Shown: positions 44,880-57,177, counted from the first letter of the stretch. The stretch: DNA of 64,000 nucleotides from Hsuehochloa calcarea (GCA_036346395.1 CM070604.1:53223003-53287002), one strand, 5' to 3'. Translations and numbers: made by a program. Notes: generated by a model from the letters alone, not told the origin.

Positions 44880-46250
44880 GCAAAAAGAGGTAGAAAGAAG
44901 TCGGACTTTTATTGCTCGAGAAATCGTCACACATAGAATTTGCGTAACTGGTCGATGTTCCAAGAGTTTGAGAGAACCTGTCCATCTTCCATTGCTAGTC
45001 GTACCGACCCTGGCCGAGTTACTTCGACCACTGTGTAAGGACCTTCCCATTTAGGGGAAAGTTTATTCCGATTAGACTTGGATTGGCGAGCCTCAATACC
45101 AAGTCACCTCTGACAAAGGCTGCGAGGTTGGACCTTCGATTATAGTATCTGCGCAGGCTTGTTGGTAGGCCGCCGAGCGGATTAAGGCTAGGTTTCTCCT
45201 CTCTTGAGTAGGTTAATGTCATCTGCTCGAAGTTGTTCTGATCCGAGTTGTTGAAGGTTTCAACTCGTGTCGACCGCAATTTTAGCTCGGAGGAAGCATG
45301 GCTTCGCTCAAAACTAGAAAAAATGGTGTTTCTCTGTTGCTCGGTGGTCGCATTTAACCGCCCATAATATGGAGGGTAATTCTTGTACCCAAGCCCCGAG
45401 CGCTTAACAAGTCGGGTCGAAGACTCGAGTTTTAATTCCTCGCATTATTTGGCCGTTTGCACGTTCGACCGCCCATTGCTTTGGGGATGTGCAATGAAGC
45501 ATAGCATAGCTTGGTACCCAACTCGTCGCAAAATTCACGAAATTTTGCACTTGCGAATTTTTTACATTATGCGTAATTATCCGACTTTAACTCCAAATCG
45601 ACTAATTACGCTTCTCATCATGAACCTTTTTCTTTGCTTAGTTGTTATCCCGCCATGAGTTCAACTTCGATCCATTTTGTGAACGTGTCAATAGCCACAA
45701 AAGGAATTCAAACCTCCGGAGCTTTGGGAAGCGGTCCTAGGATATCAAGCCCCAGTGTCGTAAAAGGCCAAGAAAGAGGTATTGTTTGTAATGCTTAAGG
45801 TGGTTGGTGTATCATCTACCATGGAATTGGCATGGACACACTTTTAACCACCTCCATAGCATCGCATGTAGTCAGAGGCCAAGAAAAACCTTGTCGAAAG
45901 GCTTTACCAACCAATGTTCAGAGGAAGCATGCGTCCCCACAGATGCCACTGTGTATATCATGAAGGAGTGTTATTCCTTCGCTTTGCGGAATGCATCGCA
46001 TGAGTATCACTTGGGTTCCTCGTTTATAGAGGACTCCTTCAACCAAAGTATACATTTTGGCTTTTCGGGATAATCGATCTGCCTCAAGATTATCTTCGGG
46101 TACGGAACCCTTGTAAAGATACTCGTAGATGGGAGTTGTCCAGGTATCCTCGTAATCTAATGAGGCCATCTCAAGAGGAGGTGTCTCGGTTCTTCGACTG
46201 AGACGGTGTTTGGAGTTGCTCCAAGAAAACTCCTTTGGTACCGTGGATCG
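44880..46250 (-). pseudogene. Gypsy E integrase
   Basis: On the minus strand: LVEGVLYKRGTQVILMRCIP (about 46050-45990), the zinc-binding region, LGLDILGPLPKAPGGL-type core (about 45750), SRFGVKVG-IITHN (about 45590) and the PQSNGAVER region (about 45480-45450), then the C-terminal FVRGDLVLRLANPSLIGINF (about 45110-45055). Broken by several indels. It corresponds to 6860-8230 of C. Confidence 0.8.
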
Positions 46251-46575
46251 GAAGAAGCCATCCGAGCAAGTTGGTCTCATGAGGAAATTATCCTTCGAGG
46301 GATAAATTGTACCTCGAAACCTAAAAAATGTTTTTCTAGCTTACGTACTTCTAATAAGTACCGAGCCATTGTTGAGTTAGTGCACTGGTACTCTTTCCCG
46401 ATTTGATTCACGACTAGTTGAGAGTCTCCTCTCACGAGTAGTCAACGAATTGAGAGTGCTTTACGCACTCGTATGCCGCCTAGCAAACCTTCGTATCGCC
46501 ACATTATTAGTGGCCCGAAAGTTTAATTGTATGGCATACTTTAAGGTTTCTCCTAGGAGATACCAGACCACCCCA
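46251..46575 (-). pseudogene. Gypsy E RNase H remnant
   Basis: Only the C-terminal half remains: GETLKYAIQLNFRATNNV and LLVRGDSQLVVN-type sequence. It joins RT at about 46575 with loss of the connection region and the first RNase H catalytic Asp segment that C has at about 5815-6575. Confidence 0.75.
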
Positions 46576-47190
46576 CCCAGAGCACACTTCTCTGGATTGA
46601 GTTTTAAGCGGTGCTTTCGAGGTTGTCGAATGTTTCTTGTAGGTCGCTGATATGATTAAGTCTCTTAATGCTTTTACGACTAGATCATCAACATAGGCTT
46701 CCAAATTCCGGCCTAATTGAGATGAAAAGTCGATTGCATTAGGCGTTGAAAAGAAGCACCGGCATTCTTTAGACCAAATGGCATTTTGACATAGCAAAAG
46801 GTACCAAATGGAGTAATGAATTCGGTCTTTTCTTCATCGCTTAAACACATATTGATCCGTGGTATCCGTAATATGCATCTAAAAACTTAATATCTCACAA
46901 CCTGCAGAGAATCAACCAAATGATCGATACGAGATAAAGGAAATCATCTTTGGACAAGCTTTATTAAGATCAAGAAAGTCCACGCACATACGCCATTTGC
47001 CGCTTGACTTTTTGACCATTACAGGTTAGCCAACCACTGCAGGTGGTTGACTTCTCTTATAAAGCCCGCTTAAGTAGCTTATCCAATTCGATTTAATAGC
47101 ATCCCGTCGATCGGGGCAAATCTCCGTAATTTTTGTTTTACAGGTACTTTATCAGGCCGTAAAGCTAGCCTGTGCTCGATCACCTCCCTG
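46576..47190 (-). pseudogene. Gypsy E reverse transcriptase
   Basis: Minus strand: VKKSSGKWRMCVDFLDLNKA (about 47020-46960), CPKDDFPL, EKTEFITPFGTFCYVKMPFG (about 46836-46780), LEAYVDDLVVKALRD (about 46710-46665, catalytic YVDD intact). Frames shift near the CAGG and CCAG sites of the family consensus at about 46870, as in C. Confidence 0.85.
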
Positions 47191-47850
47191 GGGACTCCGG
47201 GCATGTCGGATGCTTGCCACGCAAAGACATCTGCGTTAGCTCGGAGGAAGGTAATGAGGGCGTCTTCCTATTTGGGGTCGGAAGTCTCCCGATGCGAGCA
47301 GTCTTGAGGGCTCTTCTCGTCGGAGGAACCTCTTTGACTTGGTCGTTCGGCTTTGGTGCGACTTTAGGCTTCGACTTGCTAGTCGGTCGACTTTCATCTC
47401 GAGTTGGTATTTGACCAACCATCTCGAGGGATCGACGGTCGCAGCTATACGCCATCTTTTTGTCACACTGAATGGTGATCACTCCTTTGGGACCTGGCAT
47501 CTTAAGACATTGATACCCGTAATGAGTAGCCATTAAGAATTTTGCCAAAGTTGGTCGTCCGAGTATGGCGTTATATGCCGATCGAAATCGACCACATCAA
47601 AGGAGACTTTCTCGTCACGAAATTACTTGGTGAGCCAAATGTTAAAGGAAGAGAAACTTGGCCAATAGGTTTGGTCAAGACCCCTGCGATTCCATGAAAG
47701 GAGTATCGTCTGCCTTACCTTTGTCCCGGTACTTGCATCTCGCCCGGGGCATTAGTAAATAATATGTTCAAAGAATCGCCACCATCAACCAACACTCGAT
47801 TGACCCGACGCTTGTTGATGGTGGGTTCACCACAATCGGATATCGACTGA
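47191..47850 (-). pseudogene. Gypsy E protease region
   Basis: RRVNRVLVDGGDSLNILFTN (about 47820-47760) holds the catalytic Asp-Gly-Gly; C has DGGAS. Downstream GVITIQCDKKMAYSCDRRS and a linker with many Lys/Pro lead into RT. Confidence 0.78.
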
Positions 47851-50220
47851 TCGACTCAGTAGTGATTGGGCGTCATCCTTCTCAAAAGAGATGGTAACTT
47901 CCGACCACTTCGTAATTTATTGACGAGAGGAGTATGTATAGAATTTACCTCTCGTCCGTGCCTTTAAGTTGTCGTTTGGAGTCGATGTCGATGATCCTCC
48001 GTAGATGTGCTCAACGGTATGTTGCGGATCTTGGACGGCATCTCCTCATCATCCGACGACTTTTGGCCACTCGTATGTCCCACCCGCCGAGAGTAGTGAG
48101 TGGTGCTTTGTCGCTGTAGTAGTCTTCGAGCTTTCTTTGGAAAACTCCGGCGATTCTGGAGGTCATGTCCTTCCTTTTATGAAAAGGACACCACCTTGGT
48201 TTGTCGTTCCTACGATCGGGCGCTTACCTTTGCCTTGATCGAGTGCGACTTGGTGGTTTGGGGCTCTCCATCTTTCACGGCGAACCTCCTTGGAACCACC
48301 GGTTTGTGGTTTTGACTTTTATTTTCTTCTTGGACTTTTTGCTTTTTATCCTTACCAACTTCACCGGCTCTCGAGGAGTATATGTTTCTCGATCGATAGT
48401 GTTGTTCCACTCGATCGCCTCGAAGCGCCAGCATATCGATCGGCCATCTCGAAGAGTTCTAAGAATGATGTTGGGAGGATTGAGCAATGTCCTCCGTTAT
48501 TCTTCTCTGCGGACTCCTTGCTTAAAAGCCCCGATCACGGAGGAATCGAAATTTCGGGATTGAGTTACGAACCCGACTAAAGCGTTTGATGAATTGACGC
48601 AAAGTCTCGTTGTTGTTCTGCTTTATCCGTGCAAGTCGCCTTCTTTCCGTATGGTTGTATGTGCCTTGGAAATTCGCTGTAGAAGATCGCAGAGGTGTTG
48701 CTAAGAGTAGATCGACTGAGTGGTTGGTTTAATAACCACGATCGAGCGGATCCTTCGAGCACGATCGGAAGGTAATTCGCCATTACATGCTCTCCTCCTC
48801 CTGCTTTGCTCGGACGGTTTGATAGATCTCAAGAAATTCGATGGGATTTTGAGATCCATCAAATTTCTCCATGTTCACCGGTCGAAAATGAGGTGGCCAA
48901 ATGAACGCTCAAGGTCGGCGAAAATGCCCAAATCCCCAGAATCACTTCTTGACGCCTTCTTTGTAGGAAAGAAGGGTTAATGTCACCAGTGATCGTATAC
49001 GACGATACCCGTGAACAGTGACTGCTCGTAGTAGGTCTCGCCTCTACGAGGAGAATACTCCTCGTATTCCACTCGTTAGAATTTCTTTGTCGAAGTGGTG
49101 AATGATCACCTCTCCCGGGGCTTCTTGATCTTCACCGATCGAAAGGTATTTCTCGAATAGGGATCGATTCGCCTTATGGCCGTGTCGATTCCTCGTGAGA
49201 AATATTCGATTGATCGTAGCCGAGGAAGTCGATTGTCGCGACTACCGAATGTTGTCGATGAGGTACCTCCAGTCTTGTCATCACGTTCAAGTCTTTGCGT
49301 AATCTCTTCAAAGAAAGAGATCGTACTCGCGCTCGAGCAAGCTCTTGGTGGGATTCTCGAGTAGGTCGTTGATGTCTTGGAGTTCTTGTACCTCCTCCGT
49401 GATGTTGAATGCGCCAGGCGTGTTCTTCGGGTGCAATTTTCTTTCTTCCGACGACATCAAAATTCTCCTCATCGGTCTTTGAGGCCTTCTTAGTGGAGTG
49501 CGAGAATGTCGAGGATTTCCTCGCGTTCATCAGTGTTGGTTCTCTCGCCAACGGTGGTGCCCTTGCCATTACCACGAGGGGCGGTGTGTGATCTTCGGGA
49601 GTGTTCTTATCTCGGCCTCCATGAGGTCGACTCGATTGGGGAAGGACGAAGACCTCCGTTGATGATTCTCACTTGCGCCGAGGCCTCCCGCTTGAGGAGT
49701 GCTCGAGAGACACCATCTGGCGACTTGGAGTAATCCCCTCGGTAGGGAACTCCGGGTTATAATCGCCTCCGTTCGCAAATGAGATCTGCGGGGAGACGGC
49801 CGAATTTGCGGGAAAAGCATGCTTGATCCCACCCTCTCCGAGTTACCCCGAGAGAGGATCACTAGATCTTTGGTGGAGTCCTGGAATGGTGGCTCCCGAA
49901 CTTGACTTACCAAGTCGGACCGTCTTAAGGGGACTTGAACACTTGGAGAAAGAACTCTCGTCGTGTTGTGAGTCCTCCCGGGCGGTCCCGGTCGGATTGA
50001 CCCTTGTCCTTTGAGGGAATTGGCTCCTCTGTTGGGCGTATTGTTGTGGGGATAAGGATCCTCCTCAACTCCATTAATGGGATGGTTTCTGGAGAATAAT
50101 CTCCGAGGCAACATCACCATCGGCGGATGCATCACTCGGCTCGTAGTCGAAACCGCATCCATGTCGACGTCACAGAATCGCCAAGTCAAACCAGTTCTCC
50201 TCGCTCCATTCTCCCGCCAT
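47851..50220 (-). pseudogene. Gypsy E gag
   Basis: ATG at 50220 begins MAGEWSEENWFDLAIL before a frameshift. The capsid core lies at about 48890-48450 (VNMEKFDGSQNPIEFLEIYQ, MANYLPIVLEGSARSWLLNQ). The nucleocapsid part holds CPFHKRKDMTSRIAGVFQ-like sequence near 48190-48140. Numerous stops. Same layout as gag of C. Confidence 0.75.
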
Positions 50221-50271
50221 GATTGCATGAGATTGGAAAAGAGAGTATGTTGACAAGAGATTACCTAAGAT

Positions 50272-50289
50272 CCCCACTATCGGCGCCAA
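50272..50289 (-). promoter_or_regulatory. Primer-binding site of gypsy E
   Basis: TGGCGCCGATAGTGGGGA on the minus strand, directly inside the 5' LTR (50291-51058); it differs from the C site at two central bases. Confidence 0.8.
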
Positions 50290-50290
50290 C

Positions 50291-51058
50291 TGCCGGTGTA
50301 TTAGAACCGATCTTACGTAAAGATTATTTGATTCGGGGTCTCCTAGAGATGAAATCACGCAGAGTAGTTGACACGGATATTTAGACAAGTTCGTGCCTTC
50401 TCCTGAGAGAATAATAACCCTAATCCCGTGTATGGTATTCTTGATTATCAAGTAAAAGACTAAGACTATTACAGAGAATAGCACTTGTGTTTCTACTTTA
50501 CTAGCTCTTGTTCGCTGTCTCTACCTCTCCTCTATCCCTCTGATTGATGCCCTTATATAGTCGTGAAGAAGTAGCCGTTTTGTCTGCGGAGATGCGCCTA
50601 ATTAATCCAAAGAAGGCGCATGATGGCGATGAATTACCGCCGCCGCTTCTTCACGCCGTCGCAATTATCTTCCGTAGATAATGGGGTAATTACACACCAT
50701 TAATAAGCGGAATAATAGTGCGTGTAGACCGTTCGGATTCCTTAATCAATTGGACCCACTCGCCTGTAGGTTTGATTATAAGGTGGTCGTAGTTTACCTG
50801 GTCGTAGAAGGACTTACGACCAGGTAGCAGTCGTAGAAGGACTTACGACTATGTAGTGGTCGTAGAAGGACTTACGACCATGATATAGTCGTAGCAAGAC
50901 TTACGATTATGGGGGTGATTGTAGAAGAACTTACAATTACTTGTTAGGCCTCTCCCTTATAGATATAAGGGGTACTTCTGGGGACTATGTGACATCATAT
51001 TTACCCATAATAAGAATTATAGATAAAAGATAAAATGAGGATTATTAGATCCTCGTCA
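50291..51058 (-). repeat. Gypsy E 5' LTR
   Basis: 768 bp; begins TGACGAGGATC (minus strand, 51058) and ends CACCGGCA at 50291. Hairpin array at about 50798-50937. Right flank AGGCC (51059-51063). Confidence 0.92.
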
Positions 51059-53197
51059 AGGCCGGAGCGGAGGGAGAAGAGGGCAGAGGCCAAGAGGGAG
51101 GAGGAGAGCGGGGTGTTACCAGCGCAGAGCGAGGAGAAGGCGGCGGCCGCCGCAGGGCCGGCTCGGGAAGGGAGATTCTAGAGTTGTAGAGGAGACGGAG
51201 TGGAGGGCACCGCCGGCGTGGAAGCTTTAAGGCTTGGAGGCTGGAGGGCGTCGTTCTTTGTGCTGCAAACAGGTCGGGCATGCACTGCGGCTGTACTGGT
51301 CGATCACAAGACCAAAGACTGTCTTGCAGAGTGCCGCACGTGGCAGGGCGACCGAGGGGCAAGCGGTGGGGGGAAATAGGAGGAGGGTTAGGGCGGGCAA
51401 GCGAGAAGGGCGGTCGGCCAGGGCGTGGGCTCATGGGCGTGTGCAGCACTACCGACCAAAATCAATTTCTTGGCATTTTTACCCTTTTTTACCGTTTGGC
51501 TCTTTAAAAGTAGCAAAAAACTAATTTTGTTAATAAATAACCACCATATCCTCCCCCCATTCAGCACCCCTCCATTCCTCATTCTTTTAAAATTATATTG
51601 TACAAATTCAAATTCGTGTTGAGCTAATTTGGCAAAATTTAAAAAAATATGCCAAATTTTGACAAATTCTATTTTCGGCATCAAATCAACAAAAGAGCTA
51701 CAATACTATTTTTTGTATACTTTTATTATTAGTACTTGTTATGCTAAGATGAAAGTAATAGTAATGTTAGATTCGATTTTGCAGTTTTTGTTATGGACAC
51801 TATGATAGTTTTACTCTTGGTGATTACATATTTTCACCGGAGAAAATTGCATCCATGGATGCGGCTGCGTCTTCCTCAAGCCAATCGAAAGGACAATGCG
51901 AAGTTCCGTCATTAGGCTCCACGGTAGCATCAGGCTCCACGCCAACCTGAACAAAGAGATCTAAGTCATCTACATTGGGAGTGTGGGGGAATTTCGACAT
52001 GATAACAAAGTAAGACGCACAGAGAAATAAGGTACCATATGCTATTTGCAAAATTTATCACAATGAATTGTCTGCAAGATCTAAAGGCGGAACGAGACAC
52101 TTGCTTATACATGCTACAAGATGTCGAGCCAAGAAAGGATTGGTGATGAGGCAAACGCAGCTGCAGTACAACCCCGACTGTACGGTACATAGCTGGGACT
52201 ACAATCCCGAGGTAGCCCGTCAATCTCTCTGTTGTTTAATTATTTCTGAGGATTTACCGTTAGGCTTTGAGAAATCTCCTGCTTTTCAAAATTATATTAG
52301 GACTGCGTATAATCTTAAATTTTTTTCTATTTCTAGATAAACGACAACTAACGATAACTAGGAGTTAGCGGCCGCACCGGTCCCGCGGCCCGCGTTTGGG
52401 CGCTGGGTCAACACACCACCGACGTCGTTCGCCCATGCCCCGCGGACGCGCGAAGCAGCGAATTCCACGGGCGTTACGTGCCATCGGCGGCGGGTACCTC
52501 AGCGCCGGGCCGCTTCGGTGCGAGCTTTCTCCGTCTCGCGCCAGTTGCCACCCGTGCTTCGTCCGCTACGAGCGCAGCGGGCCATACCGTGCCACGTTCC
52601 GCTCATGTTTTTCTCACGCTCGGCTGGATCGGCGGGGAAATCAATATTGAAGTAGTCAAATGCAGATTCTATCTAGTGTGTTACAGTTACTGCAGTATCC
52701 GGATCCAAGATGGTGCGACGCGCATGTACGGACCACGAATCGCCAATTGGCGGCAAGAATTGAATCCAGAGCCTCACTTGCCAGCTTGCCTACACCCTGC
52801 AGGGCACTGGAGCCTCAAGGCTTCAGGCTTAAGCGCGGTCCATGAGCTCGTTGCAGAATGCAATTTTGTCACTGGCTAAAACACCCAGTAACGATGGTTT
52901 CACATATGAAAGAGGCAGCACTGCAACAAGTGAAGTGAAAGGTAAATGTAATTTCTTATTTGGTGACATGCGCTGCACCTAAAACTGCAACTTTAGTAGT
53001 CCCCTGGATCATACAACCACAACCTATGTAATTAAGTCTAATGAAAATCAATAAAGCAGTGCGACGACCATAGGTAACGCCATCTTGCAGGACAATCCAG
53101 TTCGTATGCTACGCGGACAGTTTTATTTCTTATGTGGCCACGATGGGATGGATAGCTACTGCCAACTGATGCACCAGCTGCCTTGAGGTATACTACA
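51059..53197. other. GC-rich flank and region downstream of PEX11
   Basis: 51064-51450 continues the GC-rich flank that E interrupted. A minus-strand ORF from ATG 52000 to a stop at 51824 codes 58 acidic residues (MSKFPHTPNVDDLDLFVQVG..., ending SGENM); I do not recognise it and it may be an exon end or chance. A second GC-rich patch lies at 52365-52650. About 53040-53197 is probably the PEX11 3' untranslated region. Confidence 0.35.
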
Positions 53198-54529
53198 TCA
53201 CTTGGATTTGGCTGGGGCTGGAAGCAACTGCCAATGGAATAGAAAAAAAAAGCATTCAACTTTCGGGTTTCGGGGTGGCTCTAAACAAATGGCAAGAAGA
53301 ATGGAAGCATGAGATACCTGGTAACAAGCGATGAGTGAGCTAGCAAATCCAAACGCCCCTGTCACACGAGGAGTGACTTTTTTCGGGGCCAGTTGCAGTA
53401 GCCCCACAGCAACAACTATGTCAAGGCTCGATTTGATGAGAGCCAGAAGCCTCTCGTTGGACTTCTGCAGTTTCATCCGATATTGCTCGTTCTAGCATTG
53501 GCATTATCAATACAGTAGAATGTATCAAAGGCAAAAAAAAAAGGAAAATGGTCGCATTACGAACCCGATAATCATATAAACAGTACCTTATACAGCTCTT
53601 GGTGCTTAAGCTCCTTCTCTAACTTCTTCCTTGATTTGGATAGCCGTTGAAGCTCAGCTAGCTAGGATATAGCACAAATCAAATATAATTTCTTCATAGT
53701 AAGAAAGATAAATATGTACAAAAACACCAGAACAGAGTAGCTTCTAGATGGCTAAGACAGAAAAACATCATACCTCAATAATGGTAGTACAGGTATTAGA
53801 GCCTAGGAAGCAATAAAATGCTATCCTGCCGAGGAACTCTGCTCGCTCCTTGTTCTGTATAAACCATTAGTTTATTATCCATATTTTGTTTGTCACAATT
53901 TAATTAGTTCATTTTATTGTATGATTTTCCTTTTAGCGGAGACAGTAGGGCAACGCTCTAATGTATTCTTTTTTCTAGTATGATGATGTCAAAAAAACAA
54001 TCGAACCTTGTATATTCCTGTCCTCCCAGCCCACACAATTTGATCCAGAAAGAGGAAAGTTGATAGCAGTGCATTCTTCGACTGAGGAGGACATAAAAGC
54101 AAATTTACAAAATTAGAAACCTATCTTCAGCTGATTGAGTTCCCACTATCAGCTTAAGCATACCTTTCCAAGCAAGATCAGTGGAAGTGGAGTTCCTTTG
54201 GCAGGAGGACTAATCAAAGCATGCAGATCATTAACAAACTGCAAAACATTGATAGCAATTCCATAGATCATGTCAACATATAAGGAGTGAATAGCTTCCA
54301 ATTTGCAAAGTCTACTACGCAAAAGATTAAACACTACCTTAAATAGTCTGAAAACTTTCCGCGCTAGACTAGTTGACTTGTCAACATTCTGTGCAGGTCC
54401 TGGTTCTCCATTACTCAGAAACTTTGATCCATATTGTACAGCTCTACAAATCTTATCTCTTGCTTCAGCCTTGTTTAAGTATAAAATAACCAGAGCAAGA
54501 TCTCCTCTCACGCTCTCCAGTGAACTCAT
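53198..54529 (-). CDS. PEX11-5: Peroxisomal membrane protein PEX11
   Basis: Seven coding exons on the minus strand: 54529-54338, 54238-54164, 54081-54007, 53854-53774, 53661-53587, 53491-53318 and 53227-53198. All seven join in phase to a 233-residue protein with no stops. It begins MSSLESVRGDLALVILYLNK, continues AEARDKICRAVQYGSKFLSN and KSTSLARKVFRLFKFVNDLH, and ends with LQLAPKKVTPRVTGAFGFAS and a C-terminal Lys-rich LLPAPAKSK, the features of plant PEX11C-E proteins. PEX11 inserts in the peroxisome membrane and drives elongation before division. Length and sequence agree with rice PEX11-5 as I remember it. The short acceptor at about 54549 (CTTGTGCAG) suggests a leader intron upstream of the start codon. 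Confidence 0.93.
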
Positions 54530-55964
54530 ATTGTATATTCAGTAACTGCACAAGTGACGTTTGGTTAAATTTATAGCAGTAAATCGATGAACATTATCAT
54601 GACAGAAGCAGGCATGCAGTTGAATTATTGAAGCACAAAAAAAGAACTTAAAACCGAAATTGATGTGGGCTCACTCAACGATCTCAGCTGCCAATTGATA
54701 CTGGGAGAAAATGCCAGTTAAAACATTACACAATTGTGGCTTAACAACTATATTGATTAAATCGATACTTGCAGAATAATGGGTTTTAGTTTAGGAGATT
54801 TGCAGAATAAGATTGATCATTTGACTGCCGACAAACAACTAGTTCTGCTCAGCAAGAGGTAAGAGTTCATATAGCCTTTACCATATGCATTCATAGATTC
54901 CATGTGATTTACACTCGCATATGTAGTTGAAATGGGCACAAAGATTAACTCAATGACATCCAAATTAAATTTGGCTGCATGGAGTCAAATTTAGCAGAAT
55001 GCAAGGTCCCGGTAGACTGCTGTAAGCCTGTAATTGGTATTTTTAGATGCATGCCACTTTAAAACATGACAATTTGGAGAATGCAGTTCGAAAAGATGAA
55101 AGTTGACGAATGCCACCCCCAAATATGATTCCGTATTTGGAGAATTTTGCCCTTTGTCTTCCTCCCGGCTCGCCACAGTCTCAAGTAAACCTTGGGCAGC
55201 CTTGGCGGTAGCCGTCTATGGTGGAGCTCGGTGGCCATCTCCTTCTTGGACGCCCTTCGTTTCCCAGGCTCGGCGCCGGCTAGAGTTGAAGAAGAACCGA
55301 GGCAGCAGCTAGGTCGGGGTCATTGGCGATTGGAGTGGGCGGCGGTCACCATGTATGAGCAGGGGGAGGGAGAGGTGGTCGTCAACGGCGACGACACGTC
55401 TTGGAGGACGCAGGGGAGCTCGGCGGCTGCTCTATTGGAGCCAAGGAGACAGGAATCGGCTACACAAGAGCTCACAGACAGCGGAGACTTCGCAGTGGTT
55501 GCCGGCTGGAGCAGATGGGGTCGGCGAAGTAGATGTGATGAGGGGCGCGACTCGGTTAGTCGCCGGCCTCAGCGGGAGAGGACAGGAAGGCGTCGGTTTC
55601 ACAGGCGGTGGAAACGCTCGTCTGGGTCACCAGAGCTTAGGGAGGCGGTGGCGATGGAGGGTTCGGCAGTGAGGCACGACGGCGGCCGGAGATGACGGGG
55701 ACAAAGGGCAAAATCGGACCTCTACCCCCCAAATACAACCCAAACTCCCACAATAAAAAATACTACAATTGCGTCGCGCTCCCACATCAACCACACCAAC
55801 AGATCAAATCAAGCAAAGAGAAAGGAATCCCAGGACGAAGTCTTTGTTGCTCTAGGGACTTGCCGATTTATCTGGGCAGGGAGTTGGCAAGAAACGCACG
55901 GGCTAACCGCGGACAAGAAGAAGAATTAGCAGAGGAGCGGAAAATCATGTCTGTGCTCGTACCT
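54530..55964 (-). other. Probable 5' UTR intron of PEX11 with inserted element
   Basis: An acceptor-like CTTGTGCAG lies about 20 bases before the PEX11 ATG and a donor-like CCGCAG|GTACGAG at about 55965, so this may be a leader intron. It contains a likely non-autonomous DNA element at about 55100-55760. No other gene recognised. Confidence 0.4.
55100..55760. mobile_element. Putative non-autonomous TIR element (MULE-like)
   Basis: A 15-bp perfect inverted repeat ATTTTGCCCTTTGTC lies at 55144-55158 and 55700-55714, with weaker matches outside it (CCAAATA/TATTTGG). The inside is GC-rich and open for 167 codons in one forward frame without recognisable domains. GC-rich cargo between such repeats is seen in grass Pack-MULEs; exact ends and a 9-bp duplication were not found. 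Confidence 0.45.
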
Positions 55965-56060
55965 GCGGAAGGAAGAGGGGGACGGTTCGCGCAGGAGATC
56001 GGCTTAGATGGCGGCGGCGGCGGCGGCTGCTGCTTCGATCAAATCGCCGCTGACCCACCA
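55965..56060 (-). other. Possible first, non-coding exon of PEX11
   Basis: The minus strand reads GATCGAAGCAGCAGCCGCC...CTTCCTTCCGCAG|GTACGAG, a CT/GCC-rich leader followed by a good donor. It lies 1.4 kb upstream of the PEX11 start codon with no other gene between. The link is inferred from position only. Confidence 0.3.
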
Positions 56061-57177
56061 GACCAGAGTTCTTATTTTTATGGGCGATCGATCGATTTGG
56101 ACAGGGATGATGTACAACGACTCGGCACGTATTCTCTTCCTTGCGCGGATAAAATGCTAGGCGCACCGGGAAACGTACCATTTGCAAGCAAATACAAGCC
56201 TTGCGGCCCCTCCTAAGTCCTAACATTGAACATGCAGAAGCCGCCATATTGAACACTATGTACATGTTTGAGGAGCCTAAAACAACGCAAAGGTTCCTCC
56301 TTTATTTGCTAGCATCCTTTACTTATTTCATTCTCATGTATAGTTGTATGCCGACAGTATCGAAACTTGGACACTTTTGTTCGTATGACGCGCGAAAATT
56401 CTCCGTTTGACCCCATTAGCAGCGATTTTTCCGGATTGGCTGCCACAGCCACTGCTGCCGTCGGGTCGGCGAGCCCGGGCTGCCCGGCTGCCGCGTGTCA
56501 CGCAAAGACTCGCTACCGTCGGACGGACGGCAGGTGACGCCCGCAAGACGTGGCGGCTGCGCCGCCGACCTGGCGAGCGGCTGCCGCAGGCACCATCTGC
56601 TGCCGTCGGGGCGGCGGCGAGTGGGCCCTGACCACGTCCGAGGCCGGGCGTGGCGGGCCGCCCACGCCGGCCTCGGCCTTTGTGGTTGCAACTGCTGCCG
56701 TCCCCCGACAAAGAAGAGTTGCGACCACGACCACCACGCGCCTTCTTGCCTTGTCGTCGTGTCGGCGGCCAGCCGAGCCCCGAAACCGGGCGTGGCAAGC
56801 GCGGCGAGCGGCGAGGCGAAGGCGCGTTCGCCGTCTGCCGCCCCGACGTGAGCAAAAAAAAAATAGCGCTAGCGGCGAGAGAAGCAAATTCCTCGAAGAG
56901 GAGGGAGAAGCGAGGCGGTACAAAGGTATGTGGCATTTGCATGCAGCTGTAGTTGTAGTAAGTTTTAGCAATGTGATTATGATGTAATAAGATAAATGAT
57001 AGCAACTGAGTAGTTATAATTCTGCAGTGGGTATATCTTGCCTTAGTGTTCGGACGCAAAAAAACGTTTTGATTAGCAAGTAATTAGAATACTCAGTAGT
57101 TAGCATTACGATTAGGTCGTAATTAGTTGACTTAGCAGAATTATTGTTGTTAGTGTTGTCACCTCGTCACTGCAGAT
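56061..57177. other. GC-rich region before the MULE transposase
   Basis: 56400-56870 is very GC-rich with repeated CTGCTGCCGTCGGG strings (about 56445, 56600, 56695) and frames open on both strands for 100-240 codons; I do not read a real protein. It may be the leader or captured segment of the MULE that follows. The N-terminal DNA-binding domain of the transposase is not visible here. Confidence 0.4.

Larger units (their letters stand above)
38779..51058 (-). mobile_element. Full-length Ty3/gypsy retrotransposon E
   Basis: A 12,280-bp element of the same family as C, in the opposite orientation. 5' LTR 51058-50291, 3' LTR 39552-38779, perfect AGGCC duplication, primer-binding site TGGCGCCGATAGTGGGGA on the minus strand (50289-50272). 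The internal region is 743 bp shorter than in C, mainly from one deletion across the RT/RNase H junction. It carries the same antisense gene (plus strand here) in better condition than C. Confidence 0.92.

Noticed and set aside
1310..51058. C and E as the two arms of a segmental inverted duplication
   Set aside because: Each has its own, different target-site duplication (CCTAT and AGGCC) and complete LTR pair, so they are separate insertions.
51824..52000. 58-residue acidic ORF as a gene
   Set aside because: Too short and unrecognised; mentioned only in the regional note.
55192..55695. 167-codon ORF with ATG-like start
   Set aside because: It is the GC-rich inside of a putative TIR element, with no domain, and several frames are open.
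56334..57059. 241-codon minus-strand ORF in GC-rich sequence
   Set aside because: Very GC-rich with frames open on both strands and no recognisable domain; the plus strand is open too.
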